From an uncultured Eggerthella sp. (GTDB taxonomy: Bacteria; Actinomycetota; Coriobacteriia; Coriobacteriales; Eggerthellaceae): a stretch of DNA of 64,000 nucleotides. How positions within the stretch are numbered: the stretch's first letter is position 1; every line of letters begins with the position of its first letter. Below the pieces are notes generated by a model. The model did not search any database and was not told where the DNA came from. It was given only the letters and a program-made list of their open reading frames with translations. This document shows positions 22,125 to 31,271 of this stretch, piece by piece. The position numbers and the translations under genes were made by a program. Location of the stretch: positions 1 through 64,000 of the forward strand of contig URBX01000003.1 of assembly GCA_900546175.1 (NCBI GenBank), given 5' to 3'.

Positions 22125-23816
22125 ATGAAGATTGTCATTGTTGGTGGCGTAGCTGGTGGCGCATCTGCAGCAGCTCGTCTTCGCCGTCTTGATGAGCAAG
22201 CAGAAATCATCATCTTCGAAAAATCAGGATTTGTATCCTATGCTAACTGCGGCCTGCCGTACTACATTGGCGGTATCATTACCGAGCAGTCAGCACTTAC
22301 TCTGCAAACACCAGAAAGCTTCTGGAAGCGCTTTCATATCCAGGTTAAAGTCAATCACGAAGTCACTGCGATTAAACCAGAAAACCATACCGTGTCGGTT
22401 CGCAATCTAACAACAGGTGAAGACTTCGTTGAAACGTACGACAAGCTAATCTTGTCCCCTGGAGCAAAGCCCACTCGGCCCCCACTGCCAGGCATTAATT
22501 CCAACAAAATATTCAGCTTGCGCACCGTGGAGGACACTTTGCGCATCCATGACTATGTACAGGAGCATAAACCCCAAAGTGCGGTTTTGGTAGGCGGCGG
22601 CTATATTGGCATTGAAGTGGCGGAAAACCTTCGCGAATTAGGCATAAGCGTTACCATTGTTCAGCGTCCTTGTCAGCTGATGAACACTCTAGACTACGAT
22701 ATGGCCACCCTTGTCCATGCGGAAATGCGCCGCAAGGATATTACACTTAAGCTCGGTAGCAGCGTAATAGGCTTCCGAGAAGAAAACGACCAAATAATCA
22801 CCGAACTTAAAAACGAGAGCGAAATTCCAGCCGATTTAGTTCTGCTCGCTATTGGAGTTACTCCAGACACCGCTTTAGCGAAAAACGCTGGACTTAAATT
22901 AGGCATCAAGGAAAGCATTGTGGTGAATGACCGCATGGAGACTTCCATCCCTGACGTGTATGCAGTGGGTGACGCAGTGCAAGTCAAGCATCAAGTTACT
23001 GGCGAAGATGCCGTGATTTCCCTTGCGGGTCCCGCGAATAAGCAGGGTCGCATTGCTGCCGATACTATCTGCGGACAAGAAAGCCACTATCGTGGATCAT
23101 TAGGTTCTTCCGTTATTAAGATTTTCGATCTTACGGTGGCCAGCACCGGCATGACAGAGAAGGCAGCAAAAGCGGCAAGAATTAACTATGACCGTGTCGT
23201 TCTGTCGCCTAGCTCCCATGCAGGATACTATCCAGGCGCTAAGCCAATGACCATGAAAGTAGTCTTCGAAAAAGAAACTCTTCGCCTACTAGGTGCCCAA
23301 ATTATTGGTGCCGATGGCGTAGACAAGCGCCTTGATGTATTGGCAACTGCTATCCAAGCAGGCATTCCTGCAGACAAACTGAAGGATCTTGATCTAGCCT
23401 ACGCTCCTCCCTACTCTTCCGCTAAGGACCCCGTCAATATGGCCGGATTCATGATCGAAAACCTGCATGCTGGCTTAGTTAAACAATGGCATTGGGATCA
23501 GGAGCCTCTCTTGCCACGAGATGGCAGCGTTACTTTATTAGATACGCGCACCGCTGCAGAATACGAACGTGGCCACATTAACGGCTTTGTCAATATCCCC
23601 GTGGATGATTTGCGTGAGCGTTTGAGCGAAATCGAACTTGCGAAGCCGGTTTATGTAATCTGTCAAAGTGGCCTGCGCAGCTACATTGCTTGCCGAATCT
23701 TAAGCCAAAAAGGTTACGATTGCTACAACTTCTCTGGCGGATATCGCTTTTATGCCGCTGTTACCCAAGAAAAACAAGCCAGCGAGAATGTTTTTCCGTG
23801 CGGTATGGAACGCTAG
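22125..23816 (+). CDS. CoA-disulfide reductase with C-terminal rhodanese domain
   Basis: A 563-residue flavoenzyme of the CoADR-RHD/NADH-dependent persulfide reductase family. The FAD loop is 'VGGVAGGASAAARLRR' (6-21), with redox Cys42 in 'SYANCGLPYYIGG'; the NAD(P)H loop is 'VGGGYIGIEVAE' (near 159-170); the dimerisation domain follows. The C-terminal rhodanese (about 460-555) has 'VICQSGLRSYIACR' with Cys513. It reduces CoA disulfide or CoA/other persulfides with NAD(P)H. Encoded 2 bp after the single rhodanese, hence one operon. Confidence 0.93.
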   Translation: MKIVIVGGVAGGASAAARLRRLDEQAEIIIFEKSGFVSYANCGLPYYIGGIITEQSALTLQTPESFWKRFHIQVKVNHEVTAIKPENHTVSVRNLTTGEDFVETYDKLILSPGAKPTRPPLPGINSNKIFSLRTVEDTLRIHDYVQEHKPQSAVLVGGGYIGIEVAENLRELGISVTIVQRPCQLMNTLDYDMATLVHAEMRRKDITLKLGSSVIGFREENDQIITELKNESEIPADLVLLAIGVTPDTALAKNAGLKLGIKESIVVNDRMETSIPDVYAVGDAVQVKHQVTGEDAVISLAGPANKQGRIAADTICGQESHYRGSLGSSVIKIFDLTVASTGMTEKAAKAARINYDRVVLSPSSHAGYYPGAKPMTMKVVFEKETLRLLGAQIIGADGVDKRLDVLATAIQAGIPADKLKDLDLAYAPPYSSAKDPVNMAGFMIENLHAGLVKQWHWDQEPLLPRDGSVTLLDTRTAAEYERGHINGFVNIPVDDLRERLSEIELAKPVYVICQSGLRSYIACRILSQKGYDCYNFSGGYRFYAAVTQEKQASENVFPCGMER

Positions 23817-23906
23817 AGTTACGGCGCCTTACCTCTATAGGACGGAGGCTCCAGAAGCATGCTCGCTAGCTTTATCACGATGACAAGAATAGCGGCATCC
23901 TTACTA

Positions 23907-24812
23907 CTATCCAAGCATAGATAGATAGCGTTCGCCAGTGTCGGGAAGAATAACAACAATATTCTTCCCGGCAAACTCGGGGAGTTCAGCCAACTTAGCA
24001 CCTGCTACTGCGGCTGCACCAGCAGAAATACCTACGAAGATGCCTTGTTCATGACCGAGCTTCTTCTGGTACTCAAAAGCTTCCTCGGTGGATACGTGAA
24101 TAATATCATCGTAAATATCCTGGTCGAGAATCTCAGGAATAAAGCCCGGCATGATTCCCTGAATCTTATGAGCACCGTTTGGCCCACCTTCCAAAACGCG
24201 TGACTCCTCAGGTTCTACCGCATAAGCCTTCAAATTCGCATCCTGCTCCTTCAAGTACTTTCCGGCGCCGGACAAAGTTCCTCCTGTACCAACGCCCGCA
24301 ACAAATGCAGCAATCTCGCCTTCGGTATCTCTCCAGATTTCAGGACCGGTGGTTTCGTAATGAATGCGAGCATTAACAGGATTTGCAAACTGACTTGGAG
24401 CAAAGCTGTTAGGTGTTTCAGCCAAAAGTTTAGCCGCTTCTTCATTTGCAAGAGGCACGCCACCATCAACAATACGAAGCTCAGCGCCATAAGCCTGAAT
24501 AAGCTTGCGGCGTTCAACAGACATACCCGCCGGCAAGAAGATGATAGTTTTTAGGCCATACGCTGCACCAATGAGAGCCAAGCCAATACCAGTATTGCCA
24601 GAAGTAGACTCAATAATAACGGTGTCCTTATTAATCTTGCCCGTTGCAATGCCGTCGTCGATGATTGCCTTTGCAATGCGATCTTTTACCGAGCCGCCAG
24701 GATTAGTGTACTCAAGCTTGCCATAGACATTTGCCTTGTCGGAAACATTGAGCTTGATAAGCGGAGTGTTTCCAATAAGTTCGTCAATACGATTTAGCGC
24801 CTTTACCGTCAT
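23907..24812 (-). CDS. cysK: Cysteine synthase A (O-acetylserine sulfhydrylase)
   Basis: A 301-residue PLP enzyme making cysteine from O-acetylserine and sulfide. Lys43 in 'NPGGSVKDRIA' binds PLP; 'ESTSGNTGIGLA' is the substrate loop, 'GVGTGGTLSG' binds the PLP phosphate. ATG 24812 is chosen (GAAAGGA upstream) over TTG 24827. The last 50 bp are duplicated at 20850-20899. Ends 'DTGERYLSMLG', the standard family end, so this copy is intact. Confidence 0.95.
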   Translation of the reverse strand: MTVKALNRIDELIGNTPLIKLNVSDKANVYGKLEYTNPGGSVKDRIAKAIIDDGIATGKINKDTVIIESTSGNTGIGLALIGAAYGLKTIIFLPAGMSVERRKLIQAYGAELRIVDGGVPLANEEAAKLLAETPNSFAPSQFANPVNARIHYETTGPEIWRDTEGEIAAFVAGVGTGGTLSGAGKYLKEQDANLKAYAVEPEESRVLEGGPNGAHKIQGIMPGFIPEILDQDIYDDIIHVSTEEAFEYQKKLGHEQGIFVGISAGAAAVAGAKLAELPEFAGKNIVVILPDTGERYLSMLG

Positions 24813-24941
24813 AATGGTTCCTTTCAACAGAAGTCGTTTTCACCATTAATCATAGTTGTTTACTAGGCTTTTGTACCCATTGACTTTTTGGCGCCTGGCC
24901 ATCGATTTTGCAAATAACCACTTCATGTAACTAGGCTTATG

Positions 24942-24976
24942 CCAAAAAAAGAGCTAGCTCTGAGGCGAGCTAGCTC
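24942..24976 (-). terminator. Terminator of the lipoprotein gene
   Basis: Two copies of the self-complementary GAGCTAGCTC (24951-24960 and 24967-24976) pair with each other around a TGAGGC loop; on the minus strand a T7 run follows (24950-24944). It is 25 bp after the stop of the gene 25002-25598. Confidence 0.85.
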
Positions 24977-25001
24977 AAAAGATTAACGGGTTAAATGCTT
25001 T

Positions 25002-25598
25002 CTAGCTAAAGTTCCACTTTACACTTTCGATGCACTTCTTTACTCCCTCATCATTAAGGAGGTCAGCACCAACAATAGTAATAGCAACAGGCTTATCATC
25101 TACTACCGAAACGTACTGAATTCCGTCTTCGCCATTAACGGTCATGTGAGAAGCATAGTAGGTATACTCACCAATAGTTACTTCTTCGAGGTCCTCAAGA
25201 ATGTTTGGATACTTAGCCTGATAAGCTGTTAAATCAGCACTGAGCATATCTTTCGTGTATGGCTGGCCAGCGGTAAAGATTGTAATACCTTCTGGTTCGT
25301 CAATAAACCAAATATCTCCTGATTTATCTACCGTAACAAAGCAGATCATCTTATCAGAGGAAGGCTGATCGTTATTGGAAGGATGAGGCTTAGCAAAAGT
25401 AACCATTTCTGTCTTTGTGTCAATAAAGGTCTTCAAGCCGTTTTCGTTGTATTCAGTAACTGAAACATAACCATTTGTTGATTTAACTGGCTCAGATGAT
25501 TTGCTGCTACCACCGCATCCAGTAAGTACTACCGCTAAACATATGGCAAGGCAGCAAGTTAGCACTAGGAGCATTTTTTTTGTACGTACTAAGTTCAT
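25002..25598 (-). CDS. Predicted lipoprotein of unknown function
   Basis: A 198-residue secreted protein starting at ATG 25598 (GGAGGCC upstream). A basic start, long hydrophobic core and lipobox LTGC (Cys28) indicate lipid anchoring; a Gly/Ser-rich linker follows. The mature part (about 40-198) has alternating strands ('YVSVTEYNENGLKTFIDTKTEMVTF', 'KMICFVTVDKSGDIWFID', 'VTIGEYTYYASHMTVNGEDGIQYVSVVDDKPVAITIVG') reminiscent of small exported beta-sandwich or DUF4358/YcnI-like proteins; no firm family. Monocistronic with its own terminator, divergent from an MFS exporter. Confidence 0.75.
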   Translation of the reverse strand: MNLVRTKKMLLVLTCCLAICLAVVLTGCGGSSKSSEPVKSTNGYVSVTEYNENGLKTFIDTKTEMVTFAKPHPSNNDQPSSDKMICFVTVDKSGDIWFIDEPEGITIFTAGQPYTKDMLSADLTAYQAKYPNILEDLEEVTIGEYTYYASHMTVNGEDGIQYVSVVDDKPVAITIVGADLLNDEGVKKCIESVKWNFS

Positions 25599-25757
25599 AA
25601 TGGCCTCCAAAAAACCAAAACAACACATTAAACGCATTGTCTCATTTGTTAGGCTTGTTCGGGCTCTTCGTTTCAAAATAATTCTTATTTCGATCGTATT
25701 TTTTTAACTATAGCTAGAATGAAGCATTGAAGATTTCAACAGTAAGGATTTTCATAT

Positions 25758-27011
25758 ATGACCAATAATTCGCAAAACACCAAAGCTAACTACACAACGG
25801 GCGGACACAAACTACCCGATAACTGGCTTTCACGCATTGTCCTAATTTGGGGCGGCAACGCCTTGTCTGCCATTGCAGGTAGTGCGGCAAGCTTTGCAGG
25901 CATTTGGTATGTTACTGAATCTACAGGATCCCCTTTATATATTGCCGCTTTATACGTACTCGCATTTCTTCCAATGGGACTCCTCTCCCCTTTCGGAGGC
26001 GTCATTGCTGATAAATACAACCGAAAAGCAATCATTATTATTTGTGACACCGTTCTTGCCTTGACGGGAATTGGCATTGCTGTCTGGATTGCTCTGCTAG
26101 GACCAAGCGTTGAATCAATAATGCTTTTCTGTGCATCCTGGGGCTTTGCTTCGGCTTTTCGCGGGCCAGCGTTTAATGCAACCATGCCATTTCTTGTTCC
26201 TGAACGACATTTAATAAGAATCAACAGCTTAGATACGCTTTTAGGAAGCATCTCAATGATTGCTGCTCCCGCTCTTGGGATTCTGCTCTATACCGCATTC
26301 GGACTCCAAGCATCCATTGTGTTAGGAGGTTTTGGATCGCTTTGCGCCGTGCTCACCATGCTCCTAGCAAAGTTGCCAAAACTCACCACTGAAGAACAAA
26401 CTGGCGTTGTAAAAAGTTTGAAAGAAGGCATTTTTGCTCTAGCCGAACAGAAAGGCCTTTTAGTTCTTACCATAGGAGTATCGTTGGGAATGTTTGCCTA
26501 TGGTCCCCTTGATTCTCTCCTACCATTGATGGTCAACAGTCAATTTGGTGGAGACGGATTTGCCGCATCACTGCTTGCTGCAATCATGGGAGCAGGAATG
26601 CTTGTTGGTGCCGTAGCACTCATGGTAGTAAATCCAAAAACACGATTAGCTCACATTATTATTGGTGCTTCAATTATTGTTGGCGCTTGCGCATTTATAG
26701 CCGGCTTCATACCAAAAGATAATTTCCCTCTGTTTGTCTTTGCTATTGGTGTGCTCGCAATTGCTTGTGCGTGGTTTAACGCTCCTTTGATGACGCTTTT
26801 ACAGAAAAACATTCCCGAGGAAAAACTTGGGCGCGTTATGGGACTTTTTACCGCTATGACTGGCTTAGCTATTCCGCTAGGAACAGCAGTTGGTGGTGTT
26901 ATTGCCGAAATAATTGGCACACCACTCTTCTTCAGCGCAGACGGTATTTTCATTCTTCTGATTGGAGCGAGCATTGCGCTTTCAAAAGAAGTGAGAAAGC
27001 TCTCCCGCTAG
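25758..27011 (+). CDS. Major facilitator superfamily transporter (MFS exporter)
   Basis: A 417-residue protein with 12 hydrophobic segments. 'GVIADKYNRKAIII' (near residues 75-90) is the MFS loop 2-3 motif (G-x-x-x-D-x-x-x-R-R/K), and 'PEEKLGRVMGLFTAMTGLAIPLGTAVGGVIAE' near residue 355 is typical of the MFS_3/enterobactin exporter EntS-like or macrolide efflux (MefA-like) group. Probably exports drugs or small metabolites by proton exchange. Start ATG 25758 has AAGG upstream. Monocistronic. A weak TTTCCC/GGGAAA hairpin (27036-27050) follows. Confidence 0.85.
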   Translation: MTNNSQNTKANYTTGGHKLPDNWLSRIVLIWGGNALSAIAGSAASFAGIWYVTESTGSPLYIAALYVLAFLPMGLLSPFGGVIADKYNRKAIIIICDTVLALTGIGIAVWIALLGPSVESIMLFCASWGFASAFRGPAFNATMPFLVPERHLIRINSLDTLLGSISMIAAPALGILLYTAFGLQASIVLGGFGSLCAVLTMLLAKLPKLTTEEQTGVVKSLKEGIFALAEQKGLLVLTIGVSLGMFAYGPLDSLLPLMVNSQFGGDGFAASLLAAIMGAGMLVGAVALMVVNPKTRLAHIIIGASIIVGACAFIAGFIPKDNFPLFVFAIGVLAIACAWFNAPLMTLLQKNIPEEKLGRVMGLFTAMTGLAIPLGTAVGGVIAEIIGTPLFFSADGIFILLIGASIALSKEVRKLSR

Positions 27012-27239
27012 AAGCTCTATGTAACGCGCCAGGCTATTTCCCGATGGGAAAACGGAGAAACAACTCCCGGAATAGATATGGCGATGAAACAATTGACTCA
27101 GCAAATGAATAAGGAATGAATCAAATAGGTTAATTCTTGAGCCTTTTGATACAAATAAACCTATCACTGCCTGAAAAATAAGGCATAATGTTTCACGTCA
27201 GGCTCAAGCCTGGTGTGCAAATGAGTGAAAGGTTAACCA

Positions 27240-28031
27240 ATGAAAAAAACCCTTATGACACTTGCCCTAGCTGCAGTGTTGGCTTTATCCTTGGGTACCT
27301 TGGCAGGTTGCTCTTCCTCTTCCAAAAGCTCCAGCAATGATCTGGGTTTGGTAAATGAAGGCAAATTGACCATCGTTACCTCTCCTGACTACCCACCATT
27401 TGAAAATCTTAACGATTCTGGTGAGGCAGAAGGCTTCGAAATTGCTCTTGCTAAAGCAGTAGCAGAAAAGATGGGCCTCGAATTGAAGGTTGAGACCATG
27501 CAGTTCGATGGCATTATCACCGCAGTAAGCGCTGGTGGTAAGTACGACATGGGCATTTCTGGATTCTCGGTAACTCCAGAACGTGCTGAGCAGATTAACT
27601 TCACCGATTCCTACTATGTAGACGATCTCTCATGCGCAGTATTGAAGAGCTCTTCTATTACTTCTGACAACTGCGACGCTGAACTCAATAAAGCTGGCGT
27701 AGTAATTGCAGTACAGTCTGGCACCACCGGTGAAGCATACGCACAGGAAAACTACCCTAACGCTACCATCAAAGCATACGGCAACTCCAATGACTGCTTT
27801 GCTGCTTTGAACGCTGGTCAGGCCAACGCAGCATTGACCAACGCAGCAGTAGTTGAGAGCATGCTCTCTTCTTACACTGATGCAACCGTTGTTAAGTCTG
27901 TTGCAACTGGTGAAGAGTATGCAGCAGCTATCAACAAAGACAACGCAGCTTTGCTTGAAGCAGTAAACAAGGCTCTCAAAGAGCTCAAGGACGACGGAAC
28001 TATCGAAAAATTGATGAAGGAATGGATGTAG
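27240..28031 (+). CDS. Polar amino acid ABC transporter substrate-binding lipoprotein
   Basis: A 263-residue SBP_bac_3 protein. Signal peptide with lipobox LAGC (Cys24), Ser-rich linker, then 'GKLTIVTSPDYPPFENLNDSGEAEGFEIALAKAVAEKMGLEL', the standard beginning of the family, and 'YDMGISGFSVTPERAEQINFTDSYY' for alpha-carboxylate contact. Binds a polar amino acid and hands it to the permease at 28198. A terminator between the two genes (28100-28138) would leave the binding protein in excess over the membrane components, a common arrangement. Confidence 0.92.
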   Translation: MKKTLMTLALAAVLALSLGTLAGCSSSSKSSSNDLGLVNEGKLTIVTSPDYPPFENLNDSGEAEGFEIALAKAVAEKMGLELKVETMQFDGIITAVSAGGKYDMGISGFSVTPERAEQINFTDSYYVDDLSCAVLKSSSITSDNCDAELNKAGVVIAVQSGTTGEAYAQENYPNATIKAYGNSNDCFAALNAGQANAALTNAAVVESMLSSYTDATVVKSVATGEEYAAAINKDNAALLEAVNKALKELKDDGTIEKLMKEWM

Positions 28032-28099
28032 TCTTATTCGCTGACTAACCCCCATTTTTTGCGATAACTGGTAGTTATTAAAGTCTCGCAACAAAAAAA

Positions 28100-28138
28100 G
28101 AACCCTCTTTGCGAAAGCAGAGGGGGTTCTGCTCTTTT
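28100..28138 (+). terminator. Terminator/attenuator between binding-protein and permease genes
   Basis: Stem GAACCCTCT (28100-28108) with AGAGGGGGTTC (28119-28129, one bulged G), then CTGCTCTTTT. Partial read-through would give the expected stoichiometric excess of binding protein. Confidence 0.8.
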
Positions 28139-28197
28139 ACTCTTGCACTTTTTCTCTTATGATTTAAACCACATTTCTCGTGATTAAATTCTTACGA

Positions 28198-29691
28198 ATG
28201 GAACAGATACTAATGCAATTAAAATCTACCTCTCACTATGGTTCAAAAGTACTACTTTGCATCATGGCATTTTTAGTAGCGCTTACCGCTCTCATAGCGT
28301 TTGCTCCTCAGCAAGCTTACGCTCTCGATACCGCTAAATGCACTGCTCGCCCAAACGCGGATACTGGCTCAGATGTATTAGGCGCCACTGAAACGCGCAT
28401 CACCTGGGAAGGACAAGCTGCTTCCAACGAGCAAGTTAAAAGCATCAAGATAACCATTCCTGAGGGCGTTGATTTCGCCTTGAAAAATACTCGTCTAACC
28501 GTATTGACGGGTCCAGACTTAATGACTCGAAGCAATCCAGAAGTTGACTTCGCTAAAGAGGGACAAAACTTAGTAGCTACCCTCTCCCAACCTTCCGAGC
28601 CGGGAGCTTACTTCCGCATTGAAATTTATGGCGTTTATTTCCCTGCTGAAGGAGGAAGCTACACACTTACGGGCACCTATGCTAATGAAAAGGGAGAAAC
28701 CCTTTCGCTCGGTACCATTCCTGCTATTTCGGTTGTGGGAGTTTCCATTACCGACCAGCTTGCAACATGGCTTAATAACCAAGATTGGGTTAAAGCATGG
28801 AACGAAGTGAAATTCCTTCACCTATTTTTAGATCCAGCGTTGCTCGTTACCAGCTTGCCGGTAGTATTCCAAGGCTTCCTTATGGCCTTAGCAATCATTA
28901 TTTGCGCATTTCCTGCCGCAATTCCTTTTGGTTTAATCCTGGCATTTATGCGTTTGTCTGAAAATCGCTTCCTACGTGGTTTAGCAAACATTTACGTAAA
29001 CGTTATTCGTGGTACACCACTCTTCTTGCAAATCTATATTGCCTTCTTTGGTTTACCTTTAGCAGGCATCAATATTCCAAACTTCCCATTAGGTGTTGCG
29101 GTATTAGTCTTAAATTCAGCTGCTTACCAGTGCGAAATCTTCCGTGCAGGTATCCAGTCTATTCCTAAGGGTCAGTCTGAGGCTGCTCGCTCTTTAGGTA
29201 TGACTAAGCTTCAAACCACCTTCAGCATTATCATTCCTCAAATGGTTCGTCGTGTTATTCCTACCATGACCAACGAATTCATCCTGCTCTACAAAGATAC
29301 TTCCATGTTGGCAGCAGTAGGTGTAATGGAAATTGTTATGTACGCAAAGTCCATTGTTGCTTCAACAGGATCAATCACACCATACATTGTTGCAGCAATC
29401 TTCTACTTGATTATTACTATTCCTATGGCAAACCTCGTTGGTGTTATGGAGCGCAAGCTTGACATGAACAAGAGCAACGAACAGCCAGCACGTAAAACAA
29501 AAAAGCTCTTCAAGCGTCACGAGACAGGCACGGTTGCTACCGTAGCTGCTGTTGATGCAGAAGTTGCTGCGGGATATATTGCTACTCCAACCCAGGAACA
29601 CGAGACAATGACCACTCCCGAGGGAGGACAGGGAGGACAAAAACCAATGGACTCCTCAAAAAAGCCTAACAAGGAGACAAACAATGAGTAA
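28198..29691 (+). CDS. Amino acid ABC transporter permease with N-terminal extracytoplasmic domain
   Basis: About 497 residues. A signal-like segment (to 'PQQAYA') is followed by ~140 extracytoplasmic residues with beta-rich pattern ('ETRITWEGQAASNEQVKSIKITIPEG', 'YFRIEIYGVYFPAEGGSYTLTGTY'), then a HisM/GlnP-type permease with the EAA loop 'SEAARSLGMTKLQTTFSIIIPQ' and five to six helices. The last ~70 residues are a charged, disordered cytoplasmic tail. Normal permeases of this family are ~220 residues, so both extensions are unusual. Start is ambiguous among GTG 28180, ATG 28198 and ATG 28213; none has a strong ribosome site. Overlaps the ATPase gene by 8 bp. Confidence 0.88.
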   Translation: MEQILMQLKSTSHYGSKVLLCIMAFLVALTALIAFAPQQAYALDTAKCTARPNADTGSDVLGATETRITWEGQAASNEQVKSIKITIPEGVDFALKNTRLTVLTGPDLMTRSNPEVDFAKEGQNLVATLSQPSEPGAYFRIEIYGVYFPAEGGSYTLTGTYANEKGETLSLGTIPAISVVGVSITDQLATWLNNQDWVKAWNEVKFLHLFLDPALLVTSLPVVFQGFLMALAIIICAFPAAIPFGLILAFMRLSENRFLRGLANIYVNVIRGTPLFLQIYIAFFGLPLAGINIPNFPLGVAVLVLNSAAYQCEIFRAGIQSIPKGQSEAARSLGMTKLQTTFSIIIPQMVRRVIPTMTNEFILLYKDTSMLAAVGVMEIVMYAKSIVASTGSITPYIVAAIFYLIITIPMANLVGVMERKLDMNKSNEQPARKTKKLFKRHETGTVATVAAVDAEVAAGYIATPTQEHETMTTPEGGQGGQKPMDSSKKPNKETNNE

Positions 29692-30418
29692 TGCAATGGT
29701 AAGCATTCAACATCTTGAAAAATCATTTGGCGATACAAAGGTTTTGCGCGATGTAAATATTGAGGTTCAAAAAGGCGAAGTAGTAGTAGTTCTTGGTCCT
29801 TCTGGTTCTGGCAAATCAACCATGCTCCGCTGTATCAACTTGCTTGAGAAGCCTACAAGCGGCCATATCTATATTGAAGGCGAAGAGATTACCGGGCCCA
29901 AAACCAATATCAATAAATTGCGTGAACATGTAGGAATGGTGTTTCAGCAATTCAACTTGTTCCAGCATCTCACTGCTAAGAAAAACATCATGCTCGCCCA
30001 ACAGAAGGTTTTAAAACGTTCTGCCGAAGAAGCAGAGCGCATTGCTATGGAACAGCTTCGAAAAGTTGGTATGGAAGAGCGTGCTGATTTTTACCCAAGC
30101 CAGCTCTCCGGCGGTCAACAACAACGCGTTGCTATTGCGCGTGCTCTCGCAATGGATCCGCATGTTATGCTCTTCGACGAAGCAACTTCTGCACTTGACC
30201 CAGAGTTGGTTCGTGATGTTCTTGACGTTATGCGCAACTTAGCAAAAGACGGCATGACTATGATTGTGGTTACCCACGAAATGGGATTTGCACGGGATGT
30301 TGCAGACCGCGTAATCTTTATGGCTGATGGCGTTGTTGAGGAAGAAGGCACACCTGAGGAAGTTTTCGATAACCCTCAGTCAAATCGTACCAAAGACTTC
30401 TTGGGTCACATTCGCTAA
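29684..30418 (+). CDS. Polar amino acid ABC transporter ATP-binding protein
   Basis: A 244-residue GlnQ/HisP-type ATPase. Walker A GPSGSGKST (38-46), Q-loop 'GMVFQQFNLF', signature LSGGQQQR, Walker B 'VMLFDEATSALDPE', switch His in 'VVTHEMGFA'. AAGGAGAC precedes ATG 29684. Couples ATP hydrolysis to the fused permease and completes the uptake system with the 27240 binding protein. A strong terminator follows. Confidence 0.95.
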   Translation: MSNAMVSIQHLEKSFGDTKVLRDVNIEVQKGEVVVVLGPSGSGKSTMLRCINLLEKPTSGHIYIEGEEITGPKTNINKLREHVGMVFQQFNLFQHLTAKKNIMLAQQKVLKRSAEEAERIAMEQLRKVGMEERADFYPSQLSGGQQQRVAIARALAMDPHVMLFDEATSALDPELVRDVLDVMRNLAKDGMTMIVVTHEMGFARDVADRVIFMADGVVEEEGTPEEVFDNPQSNRTKDFLGHIR

Positions 30419-30441
30419 TAGTATATGCTTGGATTTACTGT

Positions 30442-30483
30442 CAGATGCTAGCTCTACCTATTAAAGCTAGCATCTGTTTTTTT
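30442..30483 (+). terminator. Terminator of the amino acid ABC operon
   Basis: Perfect 12-bp stem CAGATGCTAGCT (30442-30453) / AGCTAGCATCTG (30465-30476) followed by T7. It overlaps the stop codon of the small minus-strand gene 30482-30577. Confidence 0.92.
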
Positions 30484-30577
30484 AGGAAAAAGATAGAAGA
30501 ATACCTGCTAAAAGAAACACACAAATACCCCAAGAGGCATAGTGCGCAAGCCTCTCAACAATAGAGTACGCTTTCAT
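30482..30577 (-). CDS. 31-residue single-pass membrane peptide
   Basis: ATG 30577 has an ideal ribosome site (AGGGAGGCC, 5 bp upstream) and the short frame ends at TAA 30484-30482. The product has a short amphipathic head (MKAYSIVERLAHYASW) and a hydrophobic helix (GICVFLLAGILLSFS), like KdpF-class or other regulatory micro-membrane proteins. It is 67 bp downstream of the DUF47 gene of the Pit phosphate system in the same direction, so it may be a subunit or modulator of that transporter (inference). Confidence 0.6.
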   Translation of the reverse strand: MKAYSIVERLAHYASWGICVFLLAGILLSFS

Positions 30578-30644
30578 AGCGGCCTCCCTTTATAACCCTA
30601 TTGAAATATAGTTTTATAGTGGACGCTATAACAAAACAGAGACA

Positions 30645-31271
30645 TTAGACACTTTCAACCACAATAAGTTCTATCTGCTCTGCTGCTTTTTCAACTGCAT
30701 CAGAAGCACATTCAACTGCACTTAAAAGCGAGTGAGCAATGTAGCGCTGTTCTGGAGAAAGATCGGTTCTACCATACAGCTCATGAACTCCTTTGATATA
30801 CAGCTGGTCACACTTGCTCTCAATATCCTGAGCTTGAATTAAGTAAAACCTAATCTGCTCATGTTGCCTTGAGTGAGAAGGAAGCAAATCTAGTGCTTCT
30901 TTCAAAGCTTGAATGCTCTTCACTACCATCGAAATCATTTTGCAGCCCACTTCTTCAAGATAGCTGCAATGATAGTAATATGCCTTAATTGCAATATTCT
31001 CTACTGCGTCACTTACATCATCAAGGGCATTTGCCAAGGAAACCATGCTATTTCGCTCAAATGGAACAGAGAAATCTAAAAGCAGATGATGCTGAATCTT
31101 ATGAGTTACTGCATCTGCGTCATTTTCGATAGTATGAAGCGCATCCATTAAATCTTTAGTACCAAAATCCCCTACACTTACTGCGTTCTCCAAATTGCAC
31201 GCCAGTTCAAAAGCAAACTCAATCTGCTTTACATACGCCTCAAAATAGTTAAACCCACGTTCGTTACGCAT
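30645..31271 (-). CDS. DUF47 (PhoU-like) Pit accessory protein
   Basis: A 208-residue all-helical protein of the DUF47/TIGR00153 family: 'FEAYVKQIEFAFELACNLE', 'ENDADAVTHKIQHHLLLDFSVPFERNSMVSLANALDDVSDAVENIA' (acidic metal-binding helices like PhoU) and 'IESKCDQLYIKGVHELY'. Such proteins are encoded next to Pit transporters and modulate phosphate uptake. The pit gene lies upstream on the same strand with a 223-bp gap, so it may have its own promoter. Confidence 0.9.
   Translation of the reverse strand: MRNERGFNYFEAYVKQIEFAFELACNLENAVSVGDFGTKDLMDALHTIENDADAVTHKIQHHLLLDFSVPFERNSMVSLANALDDVSDAVENIAIKAYYYHCSYLEEVGCKMISMVVKSIQALKEALDLLPSHSRQHEQIRFYLIQAQDIESKCDQLYIKGVHELYGRTDLSPEQRYIAHSLLSAVECASDAVEKAAEQIELIVVESV

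Noticed and set aside
20850..23956. Functional integrative element with cysK 3' end as att site
   Set aside because: No integrase, relaxase or transposase between the repeats; reported only as a repeat-bracketed segment of unknown origin.
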